This document shows, one piece after another, positions 24,263-32,952 of a stretch of 64,000 nucleotides of DNA; the first letter of the stretch is position 1; every line of letters begins with the position of its first letter. A program made the position numbers and the translations under genes. The stretch is from assembly GCF_003667825.1 (NCBI RefSeq), contig NZ_CP033043.1, positions 1 through 64,000 of the forward strand, given 5' to 3'. Origin of the DNA: Metabacillus litoralis. Its GTDB lineage: Bacteria > Bacillota > Bacilli > Bacillales > Bacillaceae. Under the pieces are notes generated by a model. It did no database searches. It saw only the letters and a list, made by a program, of their open reading frames with translations, and was not told the origin of the DNA.

Positions 24263-24862
24263 GTTCATAAGGTTGATGAACGACAAAAGTAACTGGAAAA
24301 AGAGAGGGAAGTGTCGTTCATAAGGTTGATGAACGACAAAAGTAACTGGAAAAGAGAGGGAAGTGTCGTTCATAAGGTTGATGAACGACAAAAGTAACTG
24401 GAAAAGAGAGGGAAGTGTCGTTCATAGGGTTGATGAACGACAAAAGTGACTGAGAAAGAGTAGGCAGTGTCGTTCATAAGGTTGATGAACGACAAAAGTA
24501 ACTGGAAAAGAGAGGGAAGTGTCGTTCATAAGGTTGATGAACGACAAAAGTGACTGAGAAAGAGAGAGAAGTGTCGTTCATAGGGTTGATGAACGACAAA
24601 AGTGACTGAGAAAGAGTAGGCAGTGTCGTTCATAAGGTTGATGAACGACAAAAGTGACTGAGAAAGAGTAGGCAGTGTCGTTCATAAGGTTGATGAACGA
24701 CAAAAGTAACTGGAAAAGAGAGGGAAGTGTCGTTCATAAGGTTGATGAACGACAAAAGTGACTGAGAAAGAGAGGGAAGTGTCGTTCATAGGGTTGATGA
24801 ACGACAAAAGTGACTGAGAAAGAGTAGGCAGTGTCGTTCATAAGGTTGATGAACGACAAAAT
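24263..24862. repeat. 52-bp tandem hairpin array, twelve units (array 2)
   Basis: Twelve copies of a 27-nt palindrome TGTCGTTCAT-AAGGTTG-ATGAACGACA with a 25-nt spacer. GTTCAT boxes start at 24263, 24316, 24368, 24420, 24472, 24524, 24576, 24628, 24680, 24732, 24784 and 24836, i.e. a 52-nt period after the first 53-nt step. Stems are perfect; the loop varies only AAGGTTG/AGGGTTG. Spacers fall into two or three types (TAACTGGAAAAG and TGACTGAGAAAG). The first unit is degenerate at its left edge. It is not a CRISPR because the spacers are not unique. Confidence 0.97.
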
Positions 24863-24972
24863 GATTACAAACTACAAAATTACTAATTTTCCACCATTAA
24901 AAATTTTAGGTTGTTCAGATCTATTTATCATTTCAGATTCTTTTCTACAAAACATACAAAATACACACTAGA

Positions 24973-25020
24973 TTTTCCTACATTGTGTAGGTACAATCCC
25001 CTTCGAGCGACGGCTATAAT
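24973..25020 (+). promoter_or_regulatory. Regulon-A operator and promoter of the hbd operon
   Basis: The operator (24973-24993) reads TTTTCCTACAT-TGT-GTAG-GTA, including a perfect CCTACA-N3-TGTAGG palindrome. The minus-10 TATAAT starts at 25015, 22 nt past the operator end, with no good minus-35: the same architecture as at 19784. Confidence 0.75.
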
Positions 25021-25061
25021 TAACTTATAGAAGTTGATAAAGAGATTGGGGATGAGATGAG

Positions 25062-25916
25062 ATGGCAATTCAAATAATTGGTGTGGTTGGTGCTGGATCG
25101 ATGGGAGCAGGTATTGCGAATCTAGCAGCTATGAATAAGTTTAACGTGATTTTAAATGATATTGAGGAGCGTTTTTTAGATGGTGCTCTTAAACGTATTG
25201 ATAAGTTTATGAGCAAAAGTGTGGAAAGAGGAAAAATGACTGAAGAGCAAAAGCAAGAAGCATTTGCCCGTATTCAAACAACTACTAGCTTGGAAGAAAT
25301 GAGTGGAGCGGATGTGGTGATTGAGGCAGTTTTAGAGGATCTCTCATTAAAGAAAGAAGTATTTTCAAAGCTTGATAGTATTGTGAACGAAAATTGCATT
25401 TTAGCTACAAACACTTCGTCCATGTCTATTACAGAAATTGCTTCTGCAACGAACCGTCCAGATCGTGTGGCAGGGATGCATTTCTTTAATCCAGCACAAC
25501 TTATGAAGCTAGTTGAGGTGGTTCGTGGATATAAGACAAGTGACGAAACAATTGAAGAATTGAAAGCGTTATCTAAACAATTATCAAAAGAACCAGTAGA
25601 AGTAAAGAAAGATTCTCCTGGGTTTATCGTAAATAGAATTATGATTCCACAATTTATTGAAGCAATTAAGCTATTGGAGGAAGGTGTTGCTTCAGCTGAG
25701 GATATCGATAAGGCGGTAACGTTAGGATTGAACTACCCAATGGGACCTTTCACTCTTCAAGATTATGCAGGAGTTGAGATTGGTTACCATGTGATGGAGT
25801 ATTTTAAAGAAGAATTTAATGATAACCATTTTGCTCCACCACAATTATTAAAACAGTTAGTGAGAGCAGGAAGACACGGTAAGAAAACAGGTGCAGGATT
25901 TTACGATTACGAATAA
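25062..25916 (+). CDS. 3-hydroxyacyl-CoA (3-hydroxybutyryl-CoA) dehydrogenase
   Basis: The 284-aa enzyme oxidises L-3-hydroxyacyl-CoA to 3-oxoacyl-CoA with NAD+. It has the Rossmann motif GAGSMG (10-15), the catalytic His140 in GMHFFNPAQLMKLVEVV, and the C-terminal domain marks DSPGFIVNRIMIP and GRHGKKTGAGFYDY, at the usual length for stand-alone Hbd/PaaH. It is the first gene of a three-gene beta-oxidation operon (with hydratase and thiolase) controlled by the regulon-A promoter. ATG at 25062 with GGGGATGAG upstream. In this island it probably acts on an aryl side chain (inference), though a fatty acyl role is not excluded. Confidence 0.93.
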   Translation: MAIQIIGVVGAGSMGAGIANLAAMNKFNVILNDIEERFLDGALKRIDKFMSKSVERGKMTEEQKQEAFARIQTTTSLEEMSGADVVIEAVLEDLSLKKEVFSKLDSIVNENCILATNTSSMSITEIASATNRPDRVAGMHFFNPAQLMKLVEVVRGYKTSDETIEELKALSKQLSKEPVEVKKDSPGFIVNRIMIPQFIEAIKLLEEGVASAEDIDKAVTLGLNYPMGPFTLQDYAGVEIGYHVMEYFKEEFNDNHFAPPQLLKQLVRAGRHGKKTGAGFYDYE

Positions 25917-25930
25917 TGAAGGGGGACTTA

Positions 25931-26713
25931 ATGATGACTTATGAATTTTTATTATGTGAAATTGAAGAAAATGTAGCGGTGGTAACGATTAATAGACCAC
26001 CTGTAAATCCATTGAACACGGTTGTTTTCCAAGAACTTTCAACCATATTTGATGTACTGGATGCAGACGATGAAGTACGTGCCATCATTCTAACAGGCAG
26101 CGGTGAGAAAGCATTCGTAGCAGGAGCTGACATCAACGAAATGGCTAGTCTTGATTTTGTTGGTGTTAATAAAATGAACAAAGTATCTAGAACTGTTTTT
26201 TCTAAAATTGAACAAACGACAAAGCCTGTTATTGCTGCACTTAATGGTTTAGCACTTGGTGGAGGCTTAGAGCTTGCTCTTGCATGTGATCTGCGAATTA
26301 GCTCAGATCGAGCAAAATTTGCTTTTCCAGAGGTTGGTTTAGGAATCATCCCTGGTGGTGGTGGAACACAGCGATTGCAAAAAATTGTTGGTCAAGGAAT
26401 AGCAAAGGAACTTCTTTACTTCGGTGATATGTTTGATGCAAATAGAGCACTAGAATTACGGATTGTTAACAAAGTTGTTCCTGCTGAAGAGATACTTGGT
26501 GCAGCAAAAGAATGGGCAAAGAAATTGGCACAAAAGCCTCCAGTTGCGCTTCAAATGGTGAAAACAGCGGTAAACGTCGGTGGAAATACTGACTTAGAAT
26601 CCGGACTTATCATTGAAAGTACTTGCTTTGGAAATGCTTTTTCAACTCAAGACAGAGTTGAGGGACTTCAAGCTTTTGTGGAGAAAAGAAAACCTGTGTA
26701 TACAGGGAGATAA
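25931..26713 (+). CDS. Enoyl-CoA hydratase
   Basis: The 260-aa crotonase-fold enzyme hydrates trans-2-enoyl-CoA. Both catalytic glutamates are present: Glu114 in LGGGLELALACD and Glu134 in FPEVGLGIIPGGGGTQ. The oxyanion-hole AGADI segment is at 65-69. GGGGG lies just upstream of two adjacent ATGs (25931 and 25934); an ATG at 25916 overlaps the hbd stop and precedes the binding site, so is not used. Second gene of the hbd operon. Confidence 0.93.
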   Translation: MMTYEFLLCEIEENVAVVTINRPPVNPLNTVVFQELSTIFDVLDADDEVRAIILTGSGEKAFVAGADINEMASLDFVGVNKMNKVSRTVFSKIEQTTKPVIAALNGLALGGGLELALACDLRISSDRAKFAFPEVGLGIIPGGGGTQRLQKIVGQGIAKELLYFGDMFDANRALELRIVNKVVPAEEILGAAKEWAKKLAQKPPVALQMVKTAVNVGGNTDLESGLIIESTCFGNAFSTQDRVEGLQAFVEKRKPVYTGR

Positions 26714-26747
26714 GAAACACCATCACTAAAAAATGGGGTGAAATACC

Positions 26748-27923
26748 GTGAAAGATATCATGATTTTAGAAGGAGCAAGAACGCCATTTGCCGAGATTTC
26801 CGGATCGTTTCGTGAGATTACCGCAACTGATTTGGGTGCGATTGCAGCGACAGAAGCATTACAAAGAGCAAAAATCACTGGTGAGGATGTTGATCAAGTA
26901 GTTTTTGGAAATGTTCAGCAATCAAGTAAAGATGCTCATCTTCTAGCAAGACATGTAGGGTTAAAGGCAGGGACACCAATTGATGTTCCTGCTCTAACCA
27001 TTAATCGCTTATGTGGCACTGGCCTTGAATCGGTTTTAACGGCTGCGCGCTATATTATAACAAATGAAGCAAATGTAGTATTAGCTGGTGGAACAGAAAG
27101 CATGAGTCAGGTGCCTCACGTTATTCGTGGAATGAGGTGGGGAAGTCAGCTTGGTGCACCAGTTGTTGAGGATTGGGTATGGGATGGTCTTTATGATACC
27201 TATGGAAATTGCACGATGGGAGAAACAGCCGAAAATCTTGCAGCAAAATACAATGTAACAAGAGAAGAAGTAGATCAACATGCACTCTCAAGTCATGAAC
27301 GTGCATTGGCAGCAAGAGAAAAGGGCTATTTACAAGAAGAAATTGTTCCGGTTACAGTCAAGGGACGAAAAGGCGATAAAGTGATTTCAGAAGATGAACA
27401 TGTTCGTCACACAAGTTTGGAACAGCTTGCTAAACTAAAACCACGATTTGTTGAAAATGGCGTGGTAACACCTGGGAATGCTAGTGGAATGGTGGATGGA
27501 GCTGCTGCGATAGTTGTTGCATCTAGTGATTATGCGGCTGAGCGTGGTTTAACACCAATCGCGCGTTTAGTTTCTTGGGAAGTTGTCGGTGTTGAGCCTA
27601 AGTATATGGGAATTGGTCCTGTTCCAGCTATTCAAGGTGCGTTGAAAAAAGCAAATATGAAACTAGAAGATTTAGATTTAATTGAAATTAACGAGGCCTT
27701 CTCAGCACAATATCTAGCCTGCCAAAAAGTGCTAGGATTTGATTTAGAAATTGGAAATGTCAATGGTGGAGCGGTTGCGATCGGGCACCCATTAGCTGCA
27801 AGTGGAACAAGAATTTCTACTTCCCTTATTTATGAATTAAGGAGAAGAAACAAAAAATACGGTGCTTCTGCAGTATGTATCGGAGGCGGTCAAGGAATTG
27901 CTGCTATCTGGGAAGCATTATAA
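26748..27923 (+). CDS. Acetyl-CoA acyltransferase (thiolase)
   Basis: The 391-aa type II thiolase cleaves 3-oxoacyl-CoA with CoA. The nucleophile is Cys89 in NRLCGTGLES; GHPLAASG supplies the His and CIGGGQG the second Cys near the C terminus. The NEAFS motif is present. The start is GTG at 26748 with GGGGTG upstream. Third gene of the hbd operon, 34 nt after the hydratase. A separate acetoacetyl-CoA thiolase lies at 56923, so this copy is probably dedicated to this island. Confidence 0.92.
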   Translation: MKDIMILEGARTPFAEISGSFREITATDLGAIAATEALQRAKITGEDVDQVVFGNVQQSSKDAHLLARHVGLKAGTPIDVPALTINRLCGTGLESVLTAARYIITNEANVVLAGGTESMSQVPHVIRGMRWGSQLGAPVVEDWVWDGLYDTYGNCTMGETAENLAAKYNVTREEVDQHALSSHERALAAREKGYLQEEIVPVTVKGRKGDKVISEDEHVRHTSLEQLAKLKPRFVENGVVTPGNASGMVDGAAAIVVASSDYAAERGLTPIARLVSWEVVGVEPKYMGIGPVPAIQGALKKANMKLEDLDLIEINEAFSAQYLACQKVLGFDLEIGNVNGGAVAIGHPLAASGTRISTSLIYELRRRNKKYGASAVCIGGGQGIAAIWEAL

Positions 27924-27963
27924 TTGTTTGCTAGAAAAGAAATATTTTAAATTTTCAAGGAAA

Positions 27964-27977
27964 TGAAAGCGTTATAT
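27964..27977 (+). promoter_or_regulatory. cre-like site upstream of the CoA-ligase operon
   Basis: TGAAAGCGTTATAT matches the cre consensus at about 10 of 14 positions. It lies 107 nt before the ligase start, upstream of a possible TATACT minus-10 near 28021 and an AATTG-N4-CAATT inverted repeat. Confidence 0.5.
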
Positions 27978-28083
27978 CGAATCTAATATGTGTGAATTGG
28001 GATCAATTTCTAGGATATATACTATTAAAAATATAGGGATTTCTTATCTATCACTTGTTAAGACCTAGAAACAAGGGAGAGGG

Positions 28084-29649
28084 ATGCTAGTCATGAATCA
28101 CAAAGAAGATCAAATGACCTTGTATGGTTTACTAAAAAGGACAGCTACCCAGTATGGTGAAAAAGAGGCCATTTACGACTTAAAGAATCGAGTTACATAC
28201 TCGGACTTTTTAAGAGATGTGGACCGTATTGCAGCAGGCTTAAGGGCTAAGGGAATAAAAAAAGGTGACAGAATTGCTGTAGCATTACCTAACTTTTATG
28301 AAACGGCCATTATCTTCTTTGCTGTCGCTAAACTTGGGGGTGTACTTGTTCCTTTTAACCCTAAGTATAAAAAACATGAAGTGAATTTTATTTTAAATAA
28401 CTCTGAACCTAAAATTCTTTTTGCTACGGAACATTTTGAAGAAAACATTGGATTCAAAGAAGTTCTTTATCTTGTACCTGAAGCGATCACGGTAAAATCC
28501 AAGCTAGAGGGTCTTCCATCGTATGATGAATTACTTGTAAATCATGAAAATGAAGCTGATGAAGCGGAAATTGATACGAATAACGACATTAATTGCATTT
28601 TATATACCTCTGGAACAACAGGCGTTCCAAAAGGAGTCATGATTACACATCGAAGTGTTGTACAATCTGCAAATACAATTAAAAGACAGCTATTTTGTAC
28701 AGATCAAGACGTATTTGTGATTGCAGCACCATTTTTTCATATCTTTGGTATGGCGATTAATCTCTATTGTGCAATATCCTCAGGAGCGCGGATGGTGCTG
28801 CAAGAAAAATTCCATCCACAGCAAATGTTAGAGTTGATACAGCAAGAAAAGGTGACGATTAAACAAGGTGTTCCAACCATGTTTATTAAAGTATTGGAAA
28901 CGGAAAATTTTGATCAGTATGATCTTTCTTCTTTAAGAGCAGGAATCGTAGGAGCTTCTGCTATTTCACCAGGAAAAATGAAGGAAATTAGAGAACGACT
29001 GGGAATTAATCTTTGTCAATCTTATGGAATTACAGAAACTGTTTCAGTGACAATGACGCCATACGATGATGAAGAAAAAAACATCTGTGAAACTGTCGGT
29101 AAGCCTATTCCTGGCGTACATTTAAAAATTGTAGATGATCAAAGAGAAGCAGTTCCAAATGGAGTTGTTGGTGAGATTGCCATTAAAAGTTTTGGGATGA
29201 TGAAGGGCTATTACAAGCTGCCTGAGCAAACGGCTCATGTATTGGATGATGAAGGCTGGTTCTATACAGGTGATTTAGGAAAATTAAATGAACAAGGTTA
29301 CTTAACGTTTGTTGGTAGAAAAAAAGAAATGATCATTCGCGGAGGCTTTAACATTTATCCTCAAGAAATTGAAGGTGTTTTAATGAAGCATCCGAATATT
29401 GCTGAAGCAGCTGTAGTTGGACTTCCAGACGAAACACTAGGCGAAATTGTTTGTGCTGTCATTCGGTTAAAAGATGGAAGAACAAGCACGGAAGAGGAAC
29501 TGAAAGACTATTTAAAGGAACAGCTTGCTATCTATAAATTGCCTGGAAAAGTAATTTTCACAAAGAACTTTCCAGTAACAGCTAGTGGGAAAATTCAAAA
29601 GCTAAAGCTGCGAGATCAATTGGCAGGGGAAATAAGTCGCCCTGTTTAA
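28084..29649 (+). CDS. Acyl/aryl-CoA ligase (AMP-forming)
   Basis: The 521-aa ANL-superfamily enzyme activates a carboxylic acid with ATP and CoA. Motifs are YTSGTTGVPKG (174-184), FHIFGM, YGITET, YTGDLG and the C-terminal catalytic Lys in TASGKIQK. It resembles fatty-acid and hydroxycinnamate/benzoate ligases, and the sequence alone does not decide which. Starts at 28084 and 28093 are both possible behind AGGGAGAGGG. It heads an operon with thioesterase, acyl-CoA dehydrogenase, gentisate dioxygenase and hydrolase genes, which favours an aromatic or arylalkanoic acid. Confidence 0.9.
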   Translation: MLVMNHKEDQMTLYGLLKRTATQYGEKEAIYDLKNRVTYSDFLRDVDRIAAGLRAKGIKKGDRIAVALPNFYETAIIFFAVAKLGGVLVPFNPKYKKHEVNFILNNSEPKILFATEHFEENIGFKEVLYLVPEAITVKSKLEGLPSYDELLVNHENEADEAEIDTNNDINCILYTSGTTGVPKGVMITHRSVVQSANTIKRQLFCTDQDVFVIAAPFFHIFGMAINLYCAISSGARMVLQEKFHPQQMLELIQQEKVTIKQGVPTMFIKVLETENFDQYDLSSLRAGIVGASAISPGKMKEIRERLGINLCQSYGITETVSVTMTPYDDEEKNICETVGKPIPGVHLKIVDDQREAVPNGVVGEIAIKSFGMMKGYYKLPEQTAHVLDDEGWFYTGDLGKLNEQGYLTFVGRKKEMIIRGGFNIYPQEIEGVLMKHPNIAEAAVVGLPDETLGEIVCAVIRLKDGRTSTEEELKDYLKEQLAIYKLPGKVIFTKNFPVTASGKIQKLKLRDQLAGEISRPV

Positions 29650-29669
29650 AGTGAAAGAGGGGCCTTTAG

Positions 29670-30089
29670 ATGAAAAACAACTATGATTTTAAGGTGAGAT
29701 GGGGAGATACAGATGCTGCAGGTATCGTATTTTATCCCAATTTTTATAAATGGATGGATGAGGCAACACATGAATATTTATCAGCCATTGGCTATCCATC
29801 TTCCAAGTTATTTCAAGAACAGCAAATAGGCTGTCCGATTCTTGAGGCAAATTGTCAATTCAAGCAACCACTTTTATTTGAAGATTCTGTTAGAGTTCAA
29901 AGCACAGTTCAGGAAATTCAAAATAAAGTGTTTAAAATTAGTCATGTGTTCTTAAGGGGAGAAAAAGAAATAGCAAAAGGATATGAAGTTCGTGCTTGGA
30001 CTTCTTTTAAAGAAAAGCCAAAAGCACAGCCAATTCCCGAAGAAGTTCGAGCAAAAATGCTACAGCCTGACCAAACTGTGGAGGTTTAA
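29670..30089 (+). CDS. Hotdog-fold acyl-CoA thioesterase (4-hydroxybenzoyl-CoA type)
   Basis: The 139-aa thioesterase has WGDTDAAGIVFYPNFYKWMD (residues 11-30), matching the active-site helix of the Pseudomonas-type 4-hydroxybenzoyl-CoA thioesterase; Asp15 aligns with its catalytic Asp. It would release a hydroxybenzoate or gentisate from its CoA ester. It lies 20 nt after the ligase and 3 nt before the dehydrogenase, so translation is probably coupled. GAGGGG precedes the ATG. YbgC/FadM-like acyl-CoA thioesterases are close alternatives. Confidence 0.88.
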   Translation: MKNNYDFKVRWGDTDAAGIVFYPNFYKWMDEATHEYLSAIGYPSSKLFQEQQIGCPILEANCQFKQPLLFEDSVRVQSTVQEIQNKVFKISHVFLRGEKEIAKGYEVRAWTSFKEKPKAQPIPEEVRAKMLQPDQTVEV

Positions 30090-30092
30090 AAC

Positions 30093-31790
30093 ATGCTCAG
30101 GGAAAAAGAGAAACTGCATTATCTAAACAATGATGTTGAGCTTGATGAAGTATTTATCCCGGAGGAGTTTAATCAAGAGCATGAAATGATGAAAGACTTA
30201 GTTGAGAAGTTTGTTGTTAAGGACGTAAGACCCTCCCTACAAAAAATAGAAAATCAGCAGTTTGATGAAACGGTACGACTGCTGAAAGAAGCCGGTGCGC
30301 TTGGATTAATCAGTGCAGATATCCCAGAGGCTGTTGGAGGTCTAGGTCTTGGTAAAGTCTCCGCAACGATACTTTCAGAAAAGATGGCACCTGCTCGTTC
30401 TTTTGCGATAACATTTGGCGGGCAAACCGGGATTGGTGCTCTTCCGATTGCTTATTTTGGAACAGATAAGCAAAAAGAAAAATACTTACCCGCCATTTTA
30501 ACTGGAGATCTTATTACAGCCTACGCATTAACAGAGCCTGGAGCTGGGACCGATGCTATGAATATAAAAACAACAGCCGTCACTTCCGAATGTAATCGTT
30601 ACTATATTTTGAATGGGGAAAAGCAGTGGATTTCAAACGCTGGTTTTGCTGGTCTTTTTATCGTGTTTGCAAAAGTGGAGGGAGAAAGGTTTACTGCCTT
30701 TATTATAGAAAAAAACTTCGATGGAGTATCGATTGGTCCAGAGGAAAAAAAGATGGGGCTAAAGGGATCTTCTACTTGTTCGGTTATTCTAGACAATGTG
30801 AAGGTTCCTAAGGAAAACATCATTGGTGAAATTGGAAGAGGGCATATCATTGCACTTAATGTCTTAAATATAGGACGACATAAAATAGCTGCCACATCAC
30901 TTGGAACAGCCAAGCATGCGATTGAGCTAGCGATCACTTATGCCAATCAGCGAAGACAATTTGGAAAGCCACTCTCTAGCTTTCATTTAATTAAGGATAA
31001 AATTGCCGATATGGTGATCAAAACATATGTAAATGAAAGTTCTATTTATCGAACAGCAGGATTGTTAGAAAAGTCTTTTAACCAATTAGCCGATCAAGAA
31101 GATGTTGCATCAGCAATCAGCAATCTCGCAGTTGAATGCTCTATCAATAAGGTGATGTCAACAGAAACACTAGATTTTGTTGTAGATGAAGCCCTTCAAA
31201 TGCATGGAGGCTATGGATACATGACCGAATACGAAATTGAAACATTATATCGTGATTCCAGAATCACTCGTATTTTTGAAGGGACAAATGAAATTAATCG
31301 ATTAAATATAGCCTCGACAATACTTAAAACGTATGAAAAGCCGATTGAACAAACAAAAGCGCAAGATGGAATTCTCATTCAGGAAAAACAAACTCTTCAT
31401 CTATTAAAAAAATTGTATCATGCAATGATTTTTTCTATACAAAAATATGATTTGGTCAAGTTAAACGAAGAACAAGAAGTTGCGGCATTTCTTGCTGACC
31501 TTGTTTCATGTATCTATGCAATCGAGAGTGCGATATTAAGAACAGAAAAGGTGATTAAATTATCCGGCTTCGATAGAAACCAGCAAAAGCTAGATTACAC
31601 AATATTGTACACACATGAACAATCACAGCAATTAGCGATAAGAGCATTAAATCTCTTGCCGCATTTAGGTGATGAAGAATCGTTATCCCAACTGGCATGC
31701 CGACTCGTGAGAAGTAGTCAGAAGGATTTTGTAAAGGCAAAACGAAGGATTGCTGACTTCATTATAAAAGAAGAAAAATATAAATCTTAA
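30093..31790 (+). CDS. Acyl-CoA dehydrogenase with extended C terminus
   Basis: The 565-aa FAD enzyme introduces the alpha-beta double bond in acyl-CoA. It shows TEPGAGTDA, KQWISNAG, RRQFGKPLSSFHLIKDKIADM, QMHGGYGYM and the catalytic Glu396 in RIFEGTNEINR. It is about 180 residues longer than the classical 380-aa family, with a C-terminal helical extension as in VLCAD/FadE. That could mean a long or bulky substrate. It starts 3 nt after the thioesterase stop behind GGAGG. In this operon it is proposed to desaturate an arylpropionyl-CoA (inference). Confidence 0.92.
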   Translation: MLREKEKLHYLNNDVELDEVFIPEEFNQEHEMMKDLVEKFVVKDVRPSLQKIENQQFDETVRLLKEAGALGLISADIPEAVGGLGLGKVSATILSEKMAPARSFAITFGGQTGIGALPIAYFGTDKQKEKYLPAILTGDLITAYALTEPGAGTDAMNIKTTAVTSECNRYYILNGEKQWISNAGFAGLFIVFAKVEGERFTAFIIEKNFDGVSIGPEEKKMGLKGSSTCSVILDNVKVPKENIIGEIGRGHIIALNVLNIGRHKIAATSLGTAKHAIELAITYANQRRQFGKPLSSFHLIKDKIADMVIKTYVNESSIYRTAGLLEKSFNQLADQEDVASAISNLAVECSINKVMSTETLDFVVDEALQMHGGYGYMTEYEIETLYRDSRITRIFEGTNEINRLNIASTILKTYEKPIEQTKAQDGILIQEKQTLHLLKKLYHAMIFSIQKYDLVKLNEEQEVAAFLADLVSCIYAIESAILRTEKVIKLSGFDRNQQKLDYTILYTHEQSQQLAIRALNLLPHLGDEESLSQLACRLVRSSQKDFVKAKRRIADFIIKEEKYKS

Positions 31791-31814
31791 TCCATATAGG
31801 GAGAGTGAAGGAAG

Positions 31815-32933
31815 ATGGCAAAAAACGATGTGTTTGTTAAAGAGGAATTGGAACAGTATTACGATGGGATGAAGAAGCAGCATTTAGGACCGCTTTGGTA
31901 TGACCTCGGACATATGGTTACAAAGGAGCCTGTTCATGATGTTGAACCATATTTGTGGAAATGGAAAACAATCCGAGAATATGTGTTAAAAGCAGGAGAG
32001 TTACTTGAACCAGGTAAGGATGCTGAGCGACGCGTTGTTTATTTACAAAATCCAAGTTTATTAAAACGAGGTCTTGTAGGTTATGGTACACATACTCTAT
32101 ATGCTGGTATTCAATTGCTGTTACCAGGTGAAAGTGCACCATCACACCATCATTCACAGTCAGCAATTCGCTTTGTTATTGAAGGAGACGGAGCATATAC
32201 AGCCGTTAATGGGGAGAAAACATATATGGAGCGTGGAGATATGATTTTAACTCCGGCATGGACGTGGCATGAACATAAACATGAAGGAACGGAGCCGATG
32301 TTTTGGCTTGATGGACTAGATGTTGGACTAGTGAAAACAATGGCTGCCTCATTTTTTGAACCATATGAAGAGGAAACCTATCCAATGGAAGCACCTGAAA
32401 ACTATTCAACAAAGCAATTTTCAATGGGTGCATTTAAGAAGCTTAATGAATCAAAGGAGCCTGGTTATCCTTCACCAATCTTTGGATATAAGTTTGATCG
32501 AGTGAAGTATTTATTAGATGAAATGACAGAATCAGATAACGATCCTTATGATGGCTATGCGATTGAATATATTAACCCAACAACTGGAGGCTCTGCAGAT
32601 TCTCGAATTGGAACGATGATGCAAAAGCTTAAATCCGGTCAACAAACAAAAGCACATCGACATGTGCATAGTGCTATCTTCCATGTTCTTGAAGGCTCAG
32701 GCTATACGGTTATTAATGGAGAGAAGTTTGAGTGGGAAAAAGGTGACTTTTTTATCTTACCGCCATGGAGTATGCATGAACATGTAAACACTGGAGAAAG
32801 TGATGTATTCTTGTTTTCATTTAATGACAAACCTGTTATGGAAAAATTAGACCTTGAGTACAGTGAAGTATATAAAGAAAATGATGGCCATCAAATTGTG
32901 GAAAAGGTATTTGTACCGGATAACACGCTATAA
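31815..32933 (+). CDS. Gentisate 1,2-dioxygenase-type bicupin, copy 1
   Basis: The 372-aa bicupin Fe(II) dioxygenase cleaves the ring of gentisate (2,5-dihydroxybenzoate) to maleylpyruvate. Cupin 1 has SHHHSQSAIRFVIEG (His111, His113) and TWHEHKHEG (His152). Cupin 2 has AHRHVHSAIFHVLEG and WSMHEHV. The length and HLGPLW start are typical. It is 24 nt downstream of the acyl-CoA dehydrogenase and 19 nt upstream of a fumarylacetoacetase-family gene. GGGAGAG precedes the ATG. Salicylate or 1-hydroxy-2-naphthoate dioxygenases are close relatives, so substrate range is open. Confidence 0.88.
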   Translation: MAKNDVFVKEELEQYYDGMKKQHLGPLWYDLGHMVTKEPVHDVEPYLWKWKTIREYVLKAGELLEPGKDAERRVVYLQNPSLLKRGLVGYGTHTLYAGIQLLLPGESAPSHHHSQSAIRFVIEGDGAYTAVNGEKTYMERGDMILTPAWTWHEHKHEGTEPMFWLDGLDVGLVKTMAASFFEPYEEETYPMEAPENYSTKQFSMGAFKKLNESKEPGYPSPIFGYKFDRVKYLLDEMTESDNDPYDGYAIEYINPTTGGSADSRIGTMMQKLKSGQQTKAHRHVHSAIFHVLEGSGYTVINGEKFEWEKGDFFILPPWSMHEHVNTGESDVFLFSFNDKPVMEKLDLEYSEVYKENDGHQIVEKVFVPDNTL

Positions 32934-32952
32934 GATAAGGAGGTAGCCTGCA

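Larger units (their letters stand above)
24148..25061. other. Gene-free stretch: terminator, hairpin array, promoter
   Basis: It holds the terminator at 24160-24194, the 52-bp hairpin array at 24263-24862 and the regulon-A promoter at 24973-25020. I see no coding sequence; frames across the array are repeats. Confidence 0.8.

Noticed and set aside
24263..24862. Reading array 2 as a CRISPR
   Set aside because: The would-be spacers are themselves repeated, the repeat is a 27-nt hairpin with a fixed 25-nt spacer, and no cas genes are present.
25062..31790. Ordinary fatty-acid beta-oxidation as the only role of the acyl-CoA genes
   Set aside because: Not fully excluded, but operon sharing with a gentisate-type dioxygenase and a 4-hydroxybenzoyl-CoA-type thioesterase, and regulon-A control shared with the aromatic-acid importer, make an aromatic role more likely.
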